64,000 nt of DNA. Source: Streptomyces muensis (GTDB taxonomy: Bacteria; Actinomycetota; Actinomycetes; Streptomycetales; Streptomycetaceae). Within the stretch, counting starts at the first letter, position 1, and every line of letters starts with the position of its first letter. Below are positions 9,135-16,924 of the stretch, in pieces. Made by a program: the position numbers and the translations under genes. The stretch lies in assembly GCF_021474425.1 (NCBI RefSeq), contig NZ_JAKEIP010000014.1:1-64000 (forward strand). The letters run 5' to 3'. The notes under the pieces are model-generated. The model saw only the letters and a program-made list of their open reading frames with translations. It had not been told where the DNA came from and did not search any database.

Positions 9135-10235
9135 GTGAACACAAAAGACATGCAGTCATTGACCAAGACCGCGGTCGACGCGGGCCGGTCCGCCCTGTCC
9201 GGCCTCGTGGGCAACACCCCACTGCTGCGGGTGTCGGAGCCGCTGGCCCCGGCCGGACGCGGCTTCTGGGCGAAGCTCGAAGGGTTCAACCCCGGCGGCA
9301 TCAAGGACCGTCCGGGCCTGCACATGGTGGAGCGGGCCCGCGCCCGTGGCGATCTGCGGCCCGGCGGACGGATCATCGAGTCCACCAGCGGGACCCTGGG
9401 CCTGGGGCTGGCGCTCGCCGGAATGGTGTACGGCCACCCGGTCACCCTGGTCACCGACCCAGGGCTCGAGTTGGCCATGACCCGGCTGCTGACGGCGTAC
9501 GGCGCCCAGGTCAACGTCGTCTCCGAACCGCACCCGACGGGCGGCTGGCAGCAGGCCCGCCGCGAGCGGGTGCAGCGGCTGCTGGAGCAGCACCCGGACT
9601 CCTGGTGCCCGGACCAGTACAACAACCCGGACAACGTCGCCGCCTACACCCCGCTGGCCCTCGAACTCGCCTCCGAGCTGGGGCACATCGACGTACTGGT
9701 GTGCAGTGTCGGCACCGGCGGCCACTCCGCCGGCGTCTCCCGGGTGCTGCGCCAGCTCTACCCGGAGCTGACCGTCGTGGGCGTGGACACCACCGGTTCG
9801 ACGATCTTCGGCCAGCCCGCCCGGCCCCGTCTGATGCGCGGACTCGGCTCCAGCATCTACCCCCGCAACGTCGCCTACGAGAACTTCTCCGAGGTGCACT
9901 GGGTGGCCCCGGCCGAGGCGGTGTGGACGTGCCGACAGCTGGCCGCCTCCCACTACGCCACCGGTGGCTGGAGCGTCGGCGCGGTCGCGATGGCGGCCGG
10001 CTGGCTGGCCCGGACCATGTCGGCGGACGCGCGGATCGTCGCGATCTTCCCCGACGGTCCGCAGCGCTACCTGGGCACGGTCTACGACGACGACTACTGC
10101 GCCGCCCACGGCCTGCTGGACTCACCACCGGCACTCGAACCGGACCTGATCGGCAGCCTGGACGAGAAGGAGGTCACCCGCTGGACCCGGTGCACCACCG
10201 TGGTCGACCCCCTCGCCTCCGAGGAGGACCGGTGA
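9135..10235 (+). CDS. PLP-dependent cysteine synthase-family enzyme
   Basis: 366 residues of the fold-type II PLP family. VGNTPLLRV opens the fold, [10 protein letters not shown] holds the lysine expected to carry the PLP aldimine, [15 protein letters not shown] is the substrate-carboxylate loop, and [14 protein letters not shown] is the phosphate-binding Gly-rich loop. The residues around the lysine differ from housekeeping CysK, so a dedicated substrate is likely, for example O-phosphoserine or O-acetylserine with an unusual nucleophile. The stop overlaps the start of the MFS transporter by one base (TGATG), so product and transporter are coupled. The GTG at 9135 has a weak ribosome site; ATG at 9150 is an alternative. 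Confidence 0.8.
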   Translation: MNTKDMQSLTKTAVDAGRSALSGLVGNTPLLRVSEPLAPAGRGFWAKLEGFNPGGIKDRPGLHMVERARARGDLRPGGRIIESTSGTLGLGLALAGMVYGHPVTLVTDPGLELAMTRLLTAYGAQVNVVSEPHPTGGWQQARRERVQRLLEQHPDSWCPDQYNNPDNVAAYTPLALELASELGHIDVLVCSVGTGGHSAGVSRVLRQLYPELTVVGVDTTGSTIFGQPARPRLMRGLGSSIYPRNVAYENFSEVHWVAPAEAVWTCRQLAASHYATGGWSVGAVAMAAGWLARTMSADARIVAIFPDGPQRYLGTVYDDDYCAAHGLLDSPPALEPDLIGSLDEKEVTRWTRCTTVVDPLASEEDR

Positions 10236-11533
10236 TGGGGCTGTTCACCCAGGTCCGGTCGTACGAACGCGGCGTCCGGCTGTTGATGGTGAACCAGTTC
10301 ACCATCAACCTCGGCTTCTACATGCTGATGCCCTACCTGGCCGCCCACCTCTCCGGCACCCTCGGCCTGGCCGGCTGGATCGTCGGACTCGTCCTCGGCG
10401 TACGGAACTTCAGCCAGCAGGGCATGTTCCTGGTCGGCGGCACCCTCGCCGACCGGCTCGGCTACAAGCCGATGATCGTCGCCGGCTGTGTGCTGCGGAC
10501 CCTCGGCTTCGCGACCCTCGGTCTCGTGGACTCGCTGCCCGCGCTGCTCGCCGCCTCGGCGGCCACCGGGCTGGCCGGCGCGCTGTTCAACCCGGCCGTA
10601 CGGGCGTACCTCGCGGCCGACGCGGGGGAGCGCAGGGTCGAGGCGTTCGCCCTGTTCAACGTGTTCTACCAGGCCGGCATTCTGCTGGGCCCCCTCGTCG
10701 GCATGGTCCTGACCGGGGTCGACTTCCGCGTCACCTGCCTGGTGGCGGCCGGGATCTTCGCGCTGCTGAGCGTCGTACAGATCCGCGCGCTGCCCGCCCG
10801 GCGGGCCGAGGACGCCGAGCGGCAGGAGAGCCACAGCGGTCAGAGCGTGCTCGCCCAGTGGCGCGGCATCCTCGCCAACCGGCCGTTCGTACTGTTCTCC
10901 GTCGCCATGATCGGCTCCTACGTCCTGACCTTCCAGGTCTATCTGGCGCTGCCGCTGGAGGTGCGCCGGCTGGGCGGCGACGGGCAGTTCGGCACGGCGG
11001 CGGTCGCGGTGCTGTTCGCCGTGTCCGGGCTGAGCACGATCCTCGGCCAGACACGGGTCACGGCATGGTGCAAGCAGCGGTACGAACCCGGGCAGGCGCT
11101 CGTGCGCGGGCTCGCCGCGATGGGCCTGGCCTTCGTCCCGCTGCTGGCGGCCACCGCCGTACCCGTACCGGAGTCCCGGATCGGGCTGTGGCTGCTCGCG
11201 GCGGTTCCGCCGACCCTTGCCGCCCTGCTGCTGGCCATCGGCACGATGATCGCCTACCCCTTCGAGATGGACACCATCGTCCGCCTCTCGGGTGACCGCC
11301 TCGTCGCCACCCACTACGGGCTGTACAACACGATCTGCGGCATCGGCATCACCGTCGGGAACCTCGGCACGGGCGCCGCACTCGACGCCGCCCGCGCGGC
11401 CGGAATGCCCGCCCTGCCGTGGATCACGCTGACCGTCCTGGGCCTGGCGTGCGCGACCGCCCTGTACGGCCTGCACCGCACCGGCCGCCTCGCGACGCGC
11501 CCCGCTCCCGCCCCGCTCACCACGACCGCCTGA
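10235..11533 (+). CDS. MFS transporter coupled to the cysteine synthase-like gene
   Basis: 432 residues with about twelve hydrophobic segments. Loop 2-3 carries the MFS motif A as GGTLADRLGYKP, and a long basic loop (ARRAEDAERQ) separates the two halves. The ATG at 10235 overlaps the previous stop and follows GAGGAGG at good spacing. Position and coupling suggest that it exports or imports the product or substrate of the PLP enzyme, possibly an amino acid or small metallophore precursor. This is inference; MFS sequence alone does not give the substrate. Confidence 0.85.
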   Translation: MGLFTQVRSYERGVRLLMVNQFTINLGFYMLMPYLAAHLSGTLGLAGWIVGLVLGVRNFSQQGMFLVGGTLADRLGYKPMIVAGCVLRTLGFATLGLVDSLPALLAASAATGLAGALFNPAVRAYLAADAGERRVEAFALFNVFYQAGILLGPLVGMVLTGVDFRVTCLVAAGIFALLSVVQIRALPARRAEDAERQESHSGQSVLAQWRGILANRPFVLFSVAMIGSYVLTFQVYLALPLEVRRLGGDGQFGTAAVAVLFAVSGLSTILGQTRVTAWCKQRYEPGQALVRGLAAMGLAFVPLLAATAVPVPESRIGLWLLAAVPPTLAALLLAIGTMIAYPFEMDTIVRLSGDRLVATHYGLYNTICGIGITVGNLGTGAALDAARAAGMPALPWITLTVLGLACATALYGLHRTGRLATRPAPAPLTTTA

Positions 11534-11553
11534 CCCACCGGCCCACCGACCCA

Positions 11554-11585
11554 GGGGGCGGGGCACCGCACGGTGCCCCGCCCCC
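11554..11585 (+). terminator. Strong hairpin after the MFS gene
   Basis: A perfect 15-base-pair stem (GGGGGCGGGGCACCG with CGGTGCCCCGCCCCC) with a two-base CA loop begins 20 bases after the transporter stop. There is no U-tract, which is normal for Streptomyces terminators. It separates the PLP/MFS unit from the complex I-like operon. Confidence 0.8.
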
Positions 11586-11637
11586 GCCGGGATGTGGCGC
11601 CGGAGTCGGGGTCCTTCCCGAGGTAGTGGAATGGTGA

Positions 11638-11652
11638 TACCCCCAGGGGGTA
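11638..11652. promoter_or_regulatory. CsoR/RcnR/CstR-type operator upstream of the nuo-like operon
   Basis: TACCCCCAGGGGGTA is a perfect 15-base palindrome 36 bases before nuoA. The TACCC-N5-GGGTA pattern with G and C tracts is typical of operators of the CsoR family, whose members sense copper, nickel/cobalt, persulfide or formaldehyde. A similar 15-base site with the same spacing lies at 23826-23840 before the multicopper oxidase genes. A possible -10 (TAGCGT, 11651-11656) overlaps its right end, so repression is the likely mode. No CsoR-family gene is in the window. Confidence 0.6.
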
Positions 11653-11688
11653 GCGTGCGAAGGGTGCCGAGAACGGAGGTCGGGCGCG

Positions 11689-12039
11689 ATGGACACATGG
11701 CAGCCGATGCTGGTCCTGCTCGGCGTGATCGGCGCCGGTCTGGCCGCTCTGTACGGGCTGGGCCTGTGGCTGGCCGCGGCGCGAGCGCCCCTCGACACCG
11801 GACCCTTCGCCGGAGGTCTCGAGCCGGGCGAGCACGCCGTGTCCCGGTTCCATGTGCGCTGGTACCCGGTCACCATGATCTTTCTGGCCTTCGACATGGA
11901 GATGCTCTTCATGTACCCGTGGGTGAAGGTCGTCTCGGAGGTGGGCACTCCGGCCGTCGTGGAGATGTTCCTCTTCCTCGGCATCCTGTTCGCTGCGGTG
12001 GCGTACGCCTGGCGCGAGGGGGCCCTGCGATGGACCTGA
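11689..12039 (+). CDS. nuoA: NADH-quinone oxidoreductase subunit A-like (NuoA)
   Basis: 116 residues with three transmembrane helices. The family loop between helices 1 and 2 is present as GLEPGEHAVSRFHVRWYPV, in place of the usual E-x-G segment around the quinone site. The second helix, FLAFDMEMLFMYPW, holds the conserved acidic residues (usual form VFDIE-x-FLYPWA). The start follows GGAGGT. It is the first gene of an eight-gene operon (nuoA-X-nuoHJKLMN) in which neighbours overlap or nearly touch. In complex I, NuoA links membrane arm and quinone tunnel; here there is no peripheral arm. Confidence 0.9.
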   Translation: MDTWQPMLVLLGVIGAGLAALYGLGLWLAAARAPLDTGPFAGGLEPGEHAVSRFHVRWYPVTMIFLAFDMEMLFMYPWVKVVSEVGTPAVVEMFLFLGILFAAVAYAWREGALRWT

Positions 12040-13259
12040 GAGGCGCTCTTCGGCGTACGGCGATGACACGCCCGGCGGTGCTGGCGGTGACGCTGCCCGG
12101 AGCGACCGAACTCCGGCTGGAGGCCGAGGCGGAGGTGCGCCGACGGGGGTGGCCCGTCGTGGATGCCCCGGCTGCCGCCGACCTGTTGGTCGTCTGCGGC
12201 GACCCGGCGTCGGATGACACGCCGTGGCTGGACGGCATCGAGCGGTCGATGCCGGAGCCCGCCCTGCGCATCGTGGCGGGGGAGAGCGGGCAGCTCGCCG
12301 ACGCGCTCGACACGGCTCGCAGGGACCTGATCGACAAGGCCGCGACTCGGCGCGCGGCCGAGGTGGCCGAGGTAGCCCACGTGGCCGACGTGTCGGACGA
12401 GCCCGGCGGCCATGAGCACGGCGATCACGAGGGGCACGGTGACGGCCACGACCACACCATGGGCGAGGTGGCGGGCCTTCCGATGGCCGAAAGGGGCGAC
12501 GACCGGGACGAGCTGAGGCTCGATCGGCTGCATGTGCCGATCGGTCCCGCGTCGAGCGACTGGCCGGCAGGGCTCGTTCTCCGTCTCACCCTGCAAGGCG
12601 ACGTCGTACAGGGCGTCGAAGTGGATCACCTCCCCCTACCGCCCAGCCCTCGACTCCCCTTCTGGGACGAGCCGTGGCTCAGGGCGGCGCACGGCGATGA
12701 GGTCAGCAGGGGCAGCGCGGTGCGCCGGCGTTGTGCCGCGCATCTGGACAGTGCGGGACGGCTGCTGGCCGTCGTCGGCTGGGACGACGTCGCGGCCCGG
12801 TGCCGTCGGCTGCGGGACGAGGTGCTGTCGGGGGCGTCACGTGAGAGCATCGGCGGCGATCTGCGCCGTACGGTTCGCCGCGTCGAGCGGTCCCGGCCGC
12901 TGCGCTGGTCGATCGCCGGACTGGGGGAGTTGCCGGCGGACCGGGCACGGGCGGCCGGAGTGAGCGGACCCGCGCTCGCCGCGGACGGGGACGCGCACGA
13001 CAGGCTGCTGAAGTGGCTGCACGAGGTCGAGCGCGGCCTCGAAGGGCTCGACGACGCACGGCCGTTGGCGCCGGATGACCGGACCGGCCCGCGTGGTCGG
13101 CTGGACGGACCGCAGCCGCCGTCGCGGGCGCTGCTCGACATCCTCCCCGAGTTGCTGACCGGCGCCGAGTTCGCCTGCGCCCGGATCATCGTGGCCAGCC
13201 TGGACCCCGACCTCGACGAACTCGCCCTCGCGCCCGTCTCCGGAGCGGCCCATGCCTGA
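12030..13259 (+). CDS. Degenerate NuoB/NuoD-like fusion with a His-rich linker
   Basis: 409 residues in the position where nuoB, C and D normally sit. Residues about 15-85 recall NuoB: ADLLVVCGDP and then SMPEPALRIVAG parallel the family pattern of VxxG followed by MPEPKWVISMG. The cysteine ligands of cluster N2 are absent. Residues about 128-142 form a His-rich linker (GHEHGDHEGHGDGHDH). From about 168, VPIGPASSDWPAGLVLRLTL resembles the NuoD beta-hairpin start; later ARAAGV, GDAHDRLLKW and the end ARIIVASLDPDLDELA follow NuoD's last helices and terminus. The active-site region between is reduced. The reading frame overlaps nuoA by ten bases. The homology is my reading by eye and needs structure-level checking. 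Confidence 0.6.
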   Translation: MDLRGALRRTAMTRPAVLAVTLPGATELRLEAEAEVRRRGWPVVDAPAAADLLVVCGDPASDDTPWLDGIERSMPEPALRIVAGESGQLADALDTARRDLIDKAATRRAAEVAEVAHVADVSDEPGGHEHGDHEGHGDGHDHTMGEVAGLPMAERGDDRDELRLDRLHVPIGPASSDWPAGLVLRLTLQGDVVQGVEVDHLPLPPSPRLPFWDEPWLRAAHGDEVSRGSAVRRRCAAHLDSAGRLLAVVGWDDVAARCRRLRDEVLSGASRESIGGDLRRTVRRVERSRPLRWSIAGLGELPADRARAAGVSGPALAADGDAHDRLLKWLHEVERGLEGLDDARPLAPDDRTGPRGRLDGPQPPSRALLDILPELLTGAEFACARIIVASLDPDLDELALAPVSGAAHA

Positions 13260-14196
13260 CGCAGCGCCCCTGTGGGCGACCGTCGTCCTGCCCGTCGCCC
13301 TGGCGGTGGCCGCCGTCGTCGCGGCCGGGTTCGACGCCATGCTATCCGGGTCGGCCGAGCGCGGCCCGGCCGGGAGCGTCCGGGAGGCCGGGCTGCGGGC
13401 GCTGGCCCCCTTGCGCGAGGCCCTGCGGCTGCTCGTCCAGCGGCCGCGCCGTACGACGGCCGCCGACCGGCTGCTCGGACGGCTGGGCGTGGTGCTGGTC
13501 CCGGTCGCGGCGGTGCTCGCGGGTGCCGTACTGCCGTGGGGCTTTCGCGCCGTGAGTGATCCGTCCGTCGGCATCGTGTGGTTCAACGCGATGGAGGCGC
13601 TGGCCTGGGCGGCGGTGTGGCTGGCGGGCTGGGGGCCGAACTCGGCGCTGTCGCTGGTCGGCGGGTACCGGTTCCTGGCGCAGGGTCTGGCGTACGAACT
13701 GCCGCACATGTTCGCCATCACCACCGCTGCCCTCGGCGCCGAGTCCCTGCGGGTCGGGGACGTGGTCGCGGCGCAGGACGGCCTGTGGTTCGTGGTGTGG
13801 ATGCCGGCCGCGTTCGTCGTCTATCTGCTGAGCGCGCTCGCGATGTCCTTCTGGGGGCCGTTCGAGCACCCGGTGTCGCGCGACGCGGCCGGTGGTGCGG
13901 CCGCCGAACTCGCGGGCGTGGACCGGCTGGTGTTCCTGGGCGGGCGGTGGCTGCTGCTGGTGGTGACCGCCGGGTTCAGCGTGCCGCTGTTCCTCGGCGG
14001 CGGCCACGGCCCGCTGCTGCCCGGCTGGGCATGGACGCTGGTCAAGACCGTCGCCGTCCTGGCGCTGCTGGTCGCCGGGCGCCGGGCACTGCCCGTGCTG
14101 CGGATGGAGCGGTACATGGAGGTGGCCTGGATGGTGCTGGTGCCGCTGACGCTGCTTCAGGCGCTGTTCGTGGCCGTAGTCGTCCTCAACCGATGA
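13252..14196 (+). CDS. nuoH: NADH-quinone oxidoreductase subunit H-like (NuoH)
   Basis: 314 residues with about eight membrane helices. The family core LAGWGPNSALSLVGGYRFLA, continuing QGLAYELP, matches the NuoH signature GWxSNxKYxxLGxxRxxAQxxSYE. The C-terminal RMERYMEVAWMVLVPLTL matches the usual RYDQLMxxxWKxxLP. NuoH forms the quinone channel at the junction of membrane and peripheral arms. The start overlaps the NuoB/D-like gene by eight bases. Several charged residues of the canonical protein are replaced, which fits a complex with altered or absent quinone chemistry. Confidence 0.85.
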   Translation: MPDAAPLWATVVLPVALAVAAVVAAGFDAMLSGSAERGPAGSVREAGLRALAPLREALRLLVQRPRRTTAADRLLGRLGVVLVPVAAVLAGAVLPWGFRAVSDPSVGIVWFNAMEALAWAAVWLAGWGPNSALSLVGGYRFLAQGLAYELPHMFAITTAALGAESLRVGDVVAAQDGLWFVVWMPAAFVVYLLSALAMSFWGPFEHPVSRDAAGGAAAELAGVDRLVFLGGRWLLLVVTAGFSVPLFLGGGHGPLLPGWAWTLVKTVAVLALLVAGRRALPVLRMERYMEVAWMVLVPLTLLQALFVAVVVLNR

Positions 14197-14206
14197 GCGA
14201 GAGGCC

Positions 14207-14770
14207 ATGCCTGACGAAGTGATCTTCTGGGTGCTTGCCCTGGTCGCCGTGGCCGCCGGAGTCATGGTCTTCCGGTTCGACTCCATGGCCCGGGCCACGT
14301 ACGCACTGCTGACCTCACTGCTGTGCGTCGGCGGCGAGGTGCTGCTGCTCGGGCTCGACTACCTCGGCGTGGTGATCGTGCTGATGATGACCATCGAGAT
14401 GGCCATCATGGCCGTCTTCATGGTGATGTACATGATGAACCCGGCCGGGCTCATGCCGATGACCATGGTCCACAACAAGAAGGGCGCGGCCGCGATCTGC
14501 GCGGCGGTCTTCGCCGTCCTCGCCGCGGGAGTCCTGCTCGCCCCGTGGCCGTCCCGGCGCGGCAGGCCGTCAGCCGACCCGACCATGGACCTGGGCCTGT
14601 CGCTGATGGGCCCTCAGATGCTCACCATGATGGCCCTGGGGCTCGCCCTGTTCGCCACCATCGTCGCGACCGTCGTCCTGGCCACCCGTCGGGGCCGCTA
14701 CGACCGCTTCGGCGACGACCTGAAGGCGCGGACCCCCGACGACGCCGTACGAGGAGGGACGGGCCGATGA
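14207..14770 (+). CDS. nuoJ: NADH-quinone oxidoreductase subunit J-like (NuoJ)
   Basis: 187 residues with five predicted helices. The central helix LLGLDYLGVVIVLMMTIEMA corresponds to the NuoJ helix that bears the pi-bulge (canonical F-x-A-x-x-Q-I-x-V-Y-x-G-A), with methionines and a glutamate where aromatic and glycine residues usually lie. Methionine content in helices and loops is high (VMYMMNPAGLMPMTM). NuoJ is a core membrane subunit with no cofactor. It starts with ATG after GAGAGG and overlaps nuoK by four bases. Confidence 0.8.
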   Translation: MPDEVIFWVLALVAVAAGVMVFRFDSMARATYALLTSLLCVGGEVLLLGLDYLGVVIVLMMTIEMAIMAVFMVMYMMNPAGLMPMTMVHNKKGAAAICAAVFAVLAAGVLLAPWPSRRGRPSADPTMDLGLSLMGPQMLTMMALGLALFATIVATVVLATRRGRYDRFGDDLKARTPDDAVRGGTGR

Positions 14771-15072
14771 GCCTTGAACTGTTCCTGCTGCTCGCCGCCG
14801 CCCTGTTCAGCATCGGTCTGTTCGGCGCGCTCACCCAGCAGTCGATCGTGATGCTGATGATGGGGCTGGAACTGATGCTGGGCGGCGTCATCGTCGGCGC
14901 GGCGGCCGTCTGGCACTACATCGCCCCGGCCGCCGCCGACGGGCAGGTGCTCGTCGTCCTCGCGGTCACGGTCATGGCGGTGGAGATGGTCGTCGGGTTC
15001 GCCGTCGTCACCGCGCTGTTCCGGTCCCGCGAGGTCGACATGACCGACATGGCGGCGGAGTTGAAGGAGTGA
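14767..15072 (+). CDS. nuoK: NADH-quinone oxidoreductase subunit K-like (NuoK)
   Basis: 101 residues with three helices, the usual NuoK size. The second helix holds GLELMLGGVIVGAAAV, matching the family's MxxELMLNAVNL with the key glutamate. The third helix contains the second glutamate (VMAVEMVVGFAVV; family AAxxAVGLALxV). Both glutamates form the proton-conducting axis in complex I. The ATG at 14767 overlaps nuoJ (ATGA) and the stop overlaps nuoL by four bases. Confidence 0.9.
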   Translation: MSLELFLLLAAALFSIGLFGALTQQSIVMLMMGLELMLGGVIVGAAAVWHYIAPAAADGQVLVVLAVTVMAVEMVVGFAVVTALFRSREVDMTDMAAELKE

Positions 15073-16919
15073 CCGCGCTGTTGTGGGCGCTCGTCGCGCT
15101 GCCACTGACCGTGGGGACACTGCTCGCGGTCGCCGGCCGCCAGGCCGACCGGTACGCCCCCACGGTCGCGGTCGCAACGGCCGTAACCGCCCTCGGCCTC
15201 GCCGTCGCGGCGGCGTTCGAGCACCCGAGGGCCGAGGCGCCGCTGCTCGAAGGGCTCCCGGCCGGGCTCGCGGTCGACGGGCTCTCGGGCCTCATGGTCG
15301 TGACCGTCACGGCGGTGACCGCGGCAGTCCTCCTCTTCGGCGTCGCCGACATCGGACCGGGCGAGGCACGCGCCCGCTTCTTCGGGCTGATGCTGCTGTT
15401 CAGCGGCGCGATGCTGACGACGGTCACCGCGACCACGCTGCCGGTCCTGCTGATGGCCTGGGAGGTGATGGGCGCCACCTCCTGGGCCCTGATCGGCTAC
15501 TGGTGGCGCGACCCGGAGCGCGGGAACGCCGCCAATACGGCCTTCCTGACCACCCGCGCCGCCGACCTCGGCCTCTACCTCGCCGCCGGAGCGGCCCTGG
15601 CGAGCGGGCAGGCCGGCTCCCTCGCCCTCGACGAACTCCCGGACGCCACCGGCGCGTGGTCGGCGGTCATCACCGCCGGCGTCATCGCGGCCGCGTTCGG
15701 CAAGTCGGCCCAACTGCCGTTCAGCTTCTGGCTGTCCCGGGCCATGCAGGGCCCGAGCCCGGTCTCCGCCCTGCTGCACTCGGCGACCATGGTCGTGGCC
15801 GGGGCGTATCTGCTGCTACGGCTGGAGCCGCTGCTCGCGGGGTCCGGCTGGGGCGGGCCCGTCGTGGCGTGGACGGGCGCGGTGACGGCGGTGGTCCTCG
15901 GCCTGGTCGCCGTCGCGCAGAGCGATCTCAAGCAGCTGCTCGCCGCCTCGACCTGCGCGCAGATCGGCTTCATGGTGCTGGCCGCCGGGGCAGGTACGGT
16001 CACCGGCGGAACCCTGCAACTCATCGCCCATGCCGCCGCGAAGAGCCTGGCCTTCCTCGTCGCGGGCGCCTGGCTGACGACCCTCGGCACCAAGGCGCTG
16101 CCCGCCCTGCGCGGTGCGGCCCGACGGCACCGTACGGCCGGGATCACCTTCACCGTCGGGGCCCTGGCGCTGGCCGGAGTCCCGCCCCTGTCGCTGTGGG
16201 CGGCGAAGGACGTGCTCCTCGCCGGTGCCCTTGAGGAGAGCACCGCGCTGTACGTCGTCGGGCTGGCCGGCGCGGTGATCTCCGCCGTCTACAGCGCCAA
16301 GGCCCTCTGGTTCGTCTGGCAGCCCGCTCCCGTACCGGACGACCGCGAGGAGCCGATGCCGCACGCGACCCGGCTGCCGCTGGTAACCCTTGCCGTCGCC
16401 TGCGCCGCCCTGACGGTCACGTCCTTCCCGCCCGTGCGCGACGCGGTCGAGCGGGTCCTCGGCGACGAGGCGCAACTCAGCCCGTACGTATGGGAGTTCG
16501 TCCTGTCAGGCGCCCTCGCGGTCGCGGTCTCCGCCGTGATCTGGATCCGCGGTCCGCAACTCCTCGCCCTCCCCGGCCGGCTCACCGCCCTGGCGGCGGA
16601 ATGGCTCGGTCTGGAGACCGCCGCGCGCACGCTCCTCGTACGTCCGGTCATGCGCCTCGCCGACGCGCTCGCCGCCTTCGACGACCGGGTACTGGACCGT
16701 GCCGTCGAGGGCGGCGCACGCGGCTCGGTCCGGCTGGCTCGGTGGACCGACTCCCAGGCCGAGCGGCTCGTCGACGGCGCCGTGGAAGGCGTGGCGGACG
16801 GCGCCCGTGCGCTCGGCCGCCTGGCCCGACGACCGCAGACCGGGCAACTGCACCAGTACCTCGCTCAGGCCGTCGCCGCCTTCACCGTCCTCGCCGTCGT
16901 CCTCGTCCTCGTGAGGTGA
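15069..16919 (+). CDS. nuoL: NADH-quinone oxidoreductase subunit L-like (NuoL)
   Basis: 616 residues of the Mrp antiporter-like family. The antiporter core includes LMAWEVMGATSWALIGYWW (helix 5 Glu), KSAQLPFSFWLSRAMQGPSP (helix 7 Lys and family signature), HSATMVVAGAYLL, and KQLLAASTCAQIGFM. The C-terminal third carries a long amphipathic region (residues about 520-590) and a final helix, matching NuoL's lateral piston rather than NuoM or NuoN. GTG start overlapping nuoK. Expected role is proton or sodium translocation in the membrane arm. Confidence 0.92.
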   Translation: MTALLWALVALPLTVGTLLAVAGRQADRYAPTVAVATAVTALGLAVAAAFEHPRAEAPLLEGLPAGLAVDGLSGLMVVTVTAVTAAVLLFGVADIGPGEARARFFGLMLLFSGAMLTTVTATTLPVLLMAWEVMGATSWALIGYWWRDPERGNAANTAFLTTRAADLGLYLAAGAALASGQAGSLALDELPDATGAWSAVITAGVIAAAFGKSAQLPFSFWLSRAMQGPSPVSALLHSATMVVAGAYLLLRLEPLLAGSGWGGPVVAWTGAVTAVVLGLVAVAQSDLKQLLAASTCAQIGFMVLAAGAGTVTGGTLQLIAHAAAKSLAFLVAGAWLTTLGTKALPALRGAARRHRTAGITFTVGALALAGVPPLSLWAAKDVLLAGALEESTALYVVGLAGAVISAVYSAKALWFVWQPAPVPDDREEPMPHATRLPLVTLAVACAALTVTSFPPVRDAVERVLGDEAQLSPYVWEFVLSGALAVAVSAVIWIRGPQLLALPGRLTALAAEWLGLETAARTLLVRPVMRLADALAAFDDRVLDRAVEGGARGSVRLARWTDSQAERLVDGAVEGVADGARALGRLARRPQTGQLHQYLAQAVAAFTVLAVVLVLVR

Positions 16920-16924
16920 CCGCC

